A DNA stretch of 9,692 nt from an uncultured Oscillospiraceae bacterium (lineage in GTDB: Bacteria; Bacillota; Clostridia; Oscillospirales; Ruminococcaceae). How positions within the stretch are numbered: position 1 is the first letter of the stretch; the number at the start of each line of letters is the position of its first letter. The stretch covers positions 1 through 9,692 of the forward strand of contig UQQY01000084.1 in the NCBI GenBank assembly GCA_900543295.1, written 5' to 3'. Both the position numbers and the translations under genes were made by a program. The notes beneath the pieces were generated by a model, which did no database searches, was not told the origin of the DNA, and worked only from the letters and a program-made list of their open reading frames with translations. This document shows, in pieces, positions 6,501-9,692 of the stretch.

Positions 6501-9426
6501 TTTCCGGCGCATAGTAAACGCTGGCTCTGCGGCTGTTGGTGACCTCTGCTCCGGAGCCGTCCAGTACGTCGTAGAAAATCCGGCCGCCCTCCGGATTCAG
6601 CTCAAGATTTTCAAACTTTGCAATGCCCACGCCGCGCTGCTTATAGGATTCGTTCGGCTGCGTCGCGTTGACAACGGCAATCGGCTCCTCGGAAGTCAGA
6701 TCCGCAAACAACCGAACCTTACCGGTATCTTCGTGGAAGACACCGTTTTTATCCTGATACGAGCCCGAAGAATACTTCATTGTAACGTTATCGACAACAA
6801 CCGTATCTGCCGCGCCGACATTGTTTTTCACAGTAACATTGCGTTCATACGGAGAAGCCGTATTGCTGATAGCGGCTTTCTCATAAATTTGCAGCTCGTA
6901 AATACGGATTGCACTCCACGCCGAGTTGCAGTTCTTTGTTACATTCAGTTTGATATATCTCGCTTTGATCGGTGCATTCAGATTGCGGTCTGTAACATCC
7001 TGTTTATTGTTCGTCACCGCATCCGCTCTGGTAAATGTCAATGCTCTGACCCGATTTTGGCTTGCCGAGTCATTACCGGTAAGCAAAGGCTGACCGTCAT
7101 CACCCGCATATTGCAGATCGAAATCAACGGTGTTGTAGTCCACGCCTTCGCCCGCACCTTTGCAGTTTGCGTGATAAACGACCCATCTCTGGATGTCTTT
7201 TTCCTCGCCAAGGTCGATAACGGCATAGCCGCTGTAAGCATTGGAACACCACTTACTGTTACTGATAACGCCGTCATTGATCAGGTGAACCGGGCCATCC
7301 GCAACACACGAAACGCTGGAAACAGCGGGTTTGCCAAGCGCCAGATTCTCACCCTCTTCAAATACCGGGACAAAGCCATCCTGCACTTCCGTCGGCCAAT
7401 CGATTTCAAACGTTTTCGTCCCGCCTTTTACGCCGTTTTCAGAGTAAGAGGTAATCTCAAACGTGCAGCTTGTCTCGTCGCCGTCCTTGGTGAAGCTTCC
7501 AAGATAGAAAGCGTCGGAAGGCGTTGCGCCGACAAACTCTCTGGTTCCGTCGGCATATACGCGATGAATGCGGTACATAAACGCGTTGTCCGCTTTCTCC
7601 CAGTAGACTCTTGCTTCCATGGTTTTATCGGTCGGATAAATCACTTCGTCCAGCGTGACGCTGGAAGCAGCCGCCGGAGCCGCATTGTCAGTGGTAAACG
7701 CCATGCGTCCGACATTGAGCGCATAGTCGGAGACGCCTGCTGGCGCGTTTAATTTTAGAGAGATAGCAATCGCGCGCTTCCCCGCATCACCGGAGAGATC
7801 GACGGTGGCCGTCGTCCATTCTCCGTTTGCCGTTGTGGTTACCGGATAGAACTTGAAGTTCTCGTCCGCATAGCTGTCGCCGTAGCAAAGCCCCAGAGAC
7901 AGATCCACTCCCGCTTTTGCTGTTTTATAGGTGATGGAAAACGTCGTTGTGCCCGTAATGTCAAGCTGTGCGCTGTAAAGCTTTACATGGTTCTGCTTAT
8001 TCGCATCCATGGAACCGTAAAGCTTCATGGAAGTGCCGGCATACCATGCGTCGTCATAATCGATTTTAGCCGAAAGCTTCTGCCCCTCGGAATCGATGAT
8101 CCAGCGCCATGTCGGCAGGACGTCAGTGAGGGAGCGATTGTACCAGCCGGATTCCTTGCCAGTTACCACACCGTCCTCATAGAATTTGTAGCCGTTGCCG
8201 GTGGTAAAAGTTGTCACAAAATCAGTGCCGATAACCGGCGTGCGGTCTGCAACCAGATTTGCAAAGCCGCAGAATTCGCTTCCCGGACGATAGGTAGAGG
8301 AGGGATCAAAGGTCGGACCTACCCACAGCTTTTGATCCTGCACGTTCATGTAATCGTCTGAGCTGGTTGCTTGGGTTAGCGTGCAGGTCGGCGCCAAAAT
8401 ACCGAGAGAGCATTTCAGTTTACCTGTTGCATCAAGACGCGTCTGGTAATTGCCACCCTTTGTGCCGGGCATACCAGACATCGGCCAATATTCCCAAGTA
8501 GAGTGGATATTCCACGGGTCAACGCCGCACTCCTGCGCGGCCTGAATGGTGCTGTCCACATTCCCGCCGCCGCTCATATCAAGCCACCACTCGTCGGTGA
8601 TTCTGGTATCGCCGTCCTGCATCCAGGACTTGATGCTTCCGGAGCTTAAACCGCCAGATCCGTTATACCAGGTAATTGTAAAGTTATCCGGCTTATTTCT
8701 CTGGAGATAGGCCAGAAAATCCTTAAAGCCGGAAACGCCCGTTCCGGATTCCGCATTGAAGATATAGCCGTCGAAGCCGTAATACTGCGCAATTTCGATC
8801 AGTTTATCCGCCGCAATATAATGGCCTTCCGCATCCTTTTCGAGCATCTCGCTGACAAACTGGTTGCCGTATGCGCTGTCGCCCCAAGGAATGAAGATGG
8901 TTCCGGTTGCCGGAACGCCGTTTCTGTGCGCAGAGTCAATAACCTCCGGAGAAGGGATCGCAATCGGGCCCTCAGCGGACGAACCGCCCCAGAAATTAAA
9001 GATGTCAACATATTGAAAATTGTTGAACGCATAGACAAAATTGCCGTCACCGCCCTGCGAAGGCGCCTCGCTTGCACGCGCATTCGACATGGCAAGCGGC
9101 ATTATTTTTGCATCGCGGGAGGCATTCGGATTGACCGACGGACCCATCCAGCGATCCCGCAGTTCGATTGCGCCGCGGTTATAGCGTGCATCCGGATCGT
9201 TATCCGGACTCCAGTTTTTTAACTCGTCGATCAAGAAGCAGGAGCCATAAGGCTGCAGCGTCTCGTTCTCGTAATAAAACTGGTTTGGAATTTCAAGCGG
9301 TTCCGGCCAATAGCCAAGAACGGCACCCGCAGCAGACACAGTGGCAGAGAGTCCAACAAAGGAACTAACCGACACGGTAGCTGCACAAACAACCGATACC
9401 GCTTTTCTGAAAAACGTTTTTTTCAA
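3559..9426 (-). CDS. Secreted, wall-anchored GH85 endo-beta-N-acetylglucosaminidase (Endo-D-like), 1955 residues
   Basis: GH85 enzymes cut the chitobiose core of N-glycans between the two GlcNAc units. Residues 1-32 are a signal peptide (KKTFFRK, hydrophobic core, VSA before AGA). Residues about 45-465 form the GH85 catalytic barrel; YGFDGYIFNAESGTG (216-230) holds the Asn224-Xaa-Glu226 pair, where Glu is the general acid and Asn supports the substrate-assisted oxazoline step. Then follow a beta-sandwich (465-580), a FnIII-like domain (588-678), an F5/8C module (694-848), two Ig-like segments (about 855-1072), two FIVAR-like repeats (1079-1211), Big_2 (1216-1302), a second F5/8C (1312-1478), Big_2 (1484-1572), a small beta-repeat domain (1576-1645), four more FIVAR-like repeats (1650-1910), and a TPDTG sorting signal with hydrophobic helix and KKKRSAR tail (1922-1955). 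It starts with TTG at 9426; an in-frame TGA lies at 9442-9444. The gene is visibly GC-richer than the MATE gene. GH85 assignment is firm; the exact glycan preference is not predictable. Confidence 0.93.
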   Translation of the reverse strand: MKKTFFRKAVSVVCAATVSVSSFVGLSATVSAAGAVLGYWPEPLEIPNQFYYENETLQPYGSCFLIDELKNWSPDNDPDARYNRGAIELRDRWMGPSVNPNASRDAKIMPLAMSNARASEAPSQGGDGNFVYAFNNFQYVDIFNFWGGSSAEGPIAIPSPEVIDSAHRNGVPATGTIFIPWGDSAYGNQFVSEMLEKDAEGHYIAADKLIEIAQYYGFDGYIFNAESGTGVSGFKDFLAYLQRNKPDNFTITWYNGSGGLSSGSIKSWMQDGDTRITDEWWLDMSGGGNVDSTIQAAQECGVDPWNIHSTWEYWPMSGMPGTKGGNYQTRLDATGKLKCSLGILAPTCTLTQATSSDDYMNVQDQKLWVGPTFDPSSTYRPGSEFCGFANLVADRTPVIGTDFVTTFTTGNGYKFYEDGVVTGKESGWYNRSLTDVLPTWRWIIDSEGQKLSAKIDYDDAWYAGTSMKLYGSMDANKQNHVKLYSAQLDITGTTTFSITYKTAKAGVDLSLGLCYGDSYADENFKFYPVTTTANGEWTTATVDLSGDAGKRAIAISLKLNAPAGVSDYALNVGRMAFTTDNAAPAAASSVTLDEVIYPTDKTMEARVYWEKADNAFMYRIHRVYADGTREFVGATPSDAFYLGSFTKDGDETSCTFEITSYSENGVKGGTKTFEIDWPTEVQDGFVPVFEEGENLALGKPAVSSVSCVADGPVHLINDGVISNSKWCSNAYSGYAVIDLGEEKDIQRWVVYHANCKGAGEGVDYNTVDFDLQYAGDDGQPLLTGNDSASQNRVRALTFTRADAVTNNKQDVTDRNLNAPIKARYIKLNVTKNCNSAWSAIRIYELQIYEKAAISNTASPYERNVTVKNNVGAADTVVVDNVTMKYSSGSYQDKNGVFHEDTGKVRLFADLTSEEPIAVVNATQPNESYKQRGVGIAKFENLELNPEGGRIFYDVLDGSGAEVTNSRRASVYYAPESGTASNAPDSVKLERTTAGYQLRKQYGKFTATGIEEGAVIKFFASEDAVSPILHSLPAKADGVITQTRVPMEKAGGTIYYEIHKEGKPNSERYAFTYGNPMESAADLDGLNEWIEKCDAISEADCTSATWPAFAAELASAKDTAAGTPTGAEAETARAALAKAYASLRYKNRGQRLGELCEEFEAAYPQSGYTQTSFNVFKAALEEAKAMVAGYDSSGYQIEQMRIKLEAAVRGLVEGSSVVTGVAVTPSEVSLEKGGSGFSFTAEVTGSGDVSQEVTWAVSGNTDDFTEMRDNILHVGPNESAKTLTVTATSVTDPSVSGTAVVTVIGNGEEPGESVLLSGNADVLSVGSTTGTVDDQTANFAFDGSYSTKWCSENTPNWVVFDIKEAAAPDRLKVTHAGGATAPEDERFNTNDFALQVLDTSKLSEADFLAKTESERAAIMADDSYWTTVKSYTGNEQNVTDDPISVAGKVRLFRFVVTDGDDNWWNGPDTLRVYEIEVFGKKDVTPPASISVSISPETMEVNSNPGQKGQFTATVTGTDNIDVEWTISGNTSAQTMITNGQLFLGEDETAKTLTVTATSVADPTKSASATVTIYDPVYAITVSDSVQNGTIAPDVEEASKGTTITLTITPDDGYRLRAGTLKVNGTAIEGTTFTMPNEAAFISAEFVKTADLEALIDETNELNGEAYTSSTWAAVTEKCAAAESVLNDETSSQVQIDAARSALQAALDALVARGDKTALQEEVDLVDLDPAELPEDFPLTAEFMNALASAKAVLADEDATQDEIDAAYDELVASEELQMSAAMLYGVIVGIDEVVDEGLDQSFTSESWAALMEEYENAKAMLENVDEATAEEIMAQIEKIGEMIEALVPAGDSDALAGLIETAKKEDLDKYTDESAEAIREAIAKAEEAIANRGTEEELDEAYAALEKALTEAELKPVIPEEPNTPDTGDYAPVALPVVLTALAAGMFLLKKKRSAR
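3562..3663 (-). other. C-terminal cell-wall sorting signal (TPDTG variant) of the GH85 enzyme
   Basis: Residues 1922-1955 read NTPDTGDYAPV, then a hydrophobic segment (ALPVVLTALAAGMFLL) and a basic tail KKKRSAR. This is the three-part layout of sortase substrates, but the pentapeptide is TPDTG rather than LPXTG. It resembles the (S/N/P)PXTG variants used by some clostridial sortases. The enzyme should be covalently attached to peptidoglycan if a matching sortase exists; none is in this window. Confidence 0.8.
3697..4479 (-). repeat. Four tandem FIVAR-like helical repeats in the GH85 protein
   Basis: Residues about 1650-1910 contain four degenerate repeats of 58-65 residues, each Ala/Glu-rich and predicted helical, with a recurring 'Y/F-T-x-x-S/T-W-x-x-L/V...A...VL....T..ID.A...L..AL..L' pattern, e.g. 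AYTSSTWAAV (1664-1673), SFTSESWAAL (1800-1809), KYTDESAEAI (1868-1877). They probably act as spacer and binding modules that hold the enzyme off the wall. Two further copies lie at residues 1079-1211. Confidence 0.75.
4711..5781 (-). repeat. Big_2 - F5/8C - Big_2 block with duplicated Ig-like module
   Basis: Residues 1216-1302 and 1484-1572 are paralogous Big_2-type modules sharing AKTLTVTATSV (1279-1289 and 1548-1558) and a W.(V/I)SGNT core. They flank an F5/8C module (1312-1478) that matches the one at residues 694-848 in its KWC signature (KWCSEN and KWCSNA) and in an N-T-x-D-F-x-L-Q segment. The block looks built by internal duplication. F5/8C (CBM32-like) modules usually bind terminal sugars of glycans. 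Confidence 0.75.
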
Positions 9427-9438
9427 TTTTTCTCCTCC
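9424..9438 (-). promoter_or_regulatory. Ribosome binding site fixing a TTG start for the GH85 gene
   Basis: GGAGGAGA (9438-9431) lies 7 nt (from GGAGG) before TTG at 9426-9424. An in-frame TGA at 9442-9444 excludes an upstream start, and the signal peptide starts immediately after the TTG (KKTFFRK). No ATG or GTG alternative gives a signal peptide. Confidence 0.9.
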
Positions 9439-9474
9439 GTTTCAAAATTCACATACTCTGCAAAACAGAATATC

Positions 9475-9488
9475 ACGGGAGCTCCCGT
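9475..9488. promoter_or_regulatory. Perfect 14-bp palindrome in the GH85 leader, possible operator
   Basis: ACGGGAGCTCCCGT is a perfect palindrome about 50 bp before the start codon and about 70 bp after the predicted transcription start. It has no loop bases and no T-run, so it is not a terminator. It could be a repressor site acting as a roadblock. The regulator is unknown. Confidence 0.4.
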
Positions 9489-9542
9489 TTTACATTTTCG
9501 TATTTCCGTATTACCCACCTTTGAAAAAGCGATGCTATACAG

Positions 9543-9559
9543 AAATACTTTCAGTATTT
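9543..9559. promoter_or_regulatory. Inverted repeat over the GH85 transcription start
   Basis: AAATACT - TTC - AGTATTT is a 7-bp inverted repeat with a 3-bp centre, lying 3-19 bp after the -10 element, thus over the expected +1. It could be an operator or a 5' mRNA hairpin that protects the long message. Being AT-rich, it may also be chance. Confidence 0.4.
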
Positions 9560-9561
9560 TT

Positions 9562-9590
9562 ATTATAGTTAAGAAACCGGAAAATGTCAA
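9562..9590 (-). promoter_or_regulatory. Consensus sigma-A promoter of the GH85 gene
   Basis: On the minus strand TTGACA (9590-9585) and TATAAT (9567-9562) are both perfect consensus hexamers with a 17-bp spacer. Transcription would start near 9555, giving a leader of about 128 nt. A promoter this strong usually needs negative control, which makes the nearby inverted repeats worth noting. No gene is visible further right to the window end. Confidence 0.9.
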
Positions 9591-9611
9591 ACGAATTTTA
9601 TGCAATATTTT

Positions 9612-9629
9612 TTATATTCGTTATATTCG
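9612..9629. repeat. Two tandem copies of a 9-bp AT-rich repeat upstream of the GH85 promoter
   Basis: TTATATTCG occurs twice head to tail, ending 22 bp from the -35 hexamer, with a partial ATTCG match next to the -35 element on the minus strand. Possible UP-element or activator site, or simple AT-rich sequence. Confidence 0.35.
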
Positions 9630-9692
9630 AGTATGATAATTGTGCATATAGTTCATATCCTCTGTAGAATCCTGTATTCCGTTTTTACATTA

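Noticed and set aside
4672..7752. Two long plus-strand ORFs (434 codons at 4672-5976 and 499 codons at 6253-7752) opposite the GH85 gene
   Set aside because: They are antisense to a clearly recognised protein domain series, have no ribosome binding site, show Arg/Cys-rich composition typical of reverse-frame translation, and match no family I know.
9423..9605. Minus-strand ORF of 60 codons upstream of the GH85 gene
   Set aside because: It lies over the consensus promoter and leader; its start codon is upstream of the predicted transcription start, so it would not be transcribed from that promoter, and there is no ribosome binding site.
1..9692. Search for tRNA, rRNA, CRISPR arrays, riboswitches and defence or phage systems
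   Set aside because: No cloverleaf-like, rRNA-like or regularly spaced repeat sequence was recognised, and no defence or phage gene is present.

Overview
The window looks like part of a low-to-mid GC Firmicutes genome, most likely an anaerobic gut Clostridia member (Oscillospiraceae/Lachnospiraceae-like). The evidence is near-consensus sigma-A promoters, strong GGAGG ribosome binding sites, a Gram-positive cell-wall sorting signal, a TnpX-type large serine recombinase remnant, and a fused protein ending in the cytidylate-kinase-like domain common in Clostridia. No species can be named from the sequence alone. Every real gene is on the minus strand, so the region is read from right (9692) to left (1).

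Right part (about 3490-9692): one very large gene (TTG start at 9426, stop at 3559) encodes a secreted, cell-wall-attached GH85 endo-beta-N-acetylglucosaminidase of 1955 residues. It carries the family's Asn-Xaa-Glu catalytic pair, then carbohydrate-binding F5/8C modules, Ig-like modules, six FIVAR-like helical repeats and a C-terminal TPDTG sorting signal. A consensus promoter (TTGACA-17-TATAAT) with palindromes and short repeats lies upstream. A 17-bp-stem hairpin lies 28 bp after its stop. The likely role is cutting N-glycans from host or dietary glycoproteins at the cell surface.

Middle part (about 840-3400): a MATE-type multidrug exporter fused in one reading frame to a C-terminal cytidylate-kinase-like domain (676 residues). 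It has its own promoter (TTGACT-18-TATAAT) and a leader of about 145 nt. The leader holds a possible 14-codon peptide and four RNA segments that can pair alternatively, ending in a perfect intrinsic terminator just before the gene; this resembles a ribosome-controlled attenuator. A second perfect terminator follows the gene. Upstream of the promoter is a 28-codon ORF with an excellent ribosome binding site, itself preceded by another terminator-like hairpin; it looks like the stump of a small mobile-element protein.

Left part (1-717): decayed DNA. A frameshifted piece resembling an ABC-transporter membrane domain is joined directly to a serine-recombinase remnant with an internal deletion, running off the left edge. 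With the GC-poorer MATE region, this suggests a decayed mobile-element cargo island next to a GC-richer glycan-foraging gene. The two functional genes have separate promoters and terminators, so nothing indicates a shared operon or pathway.
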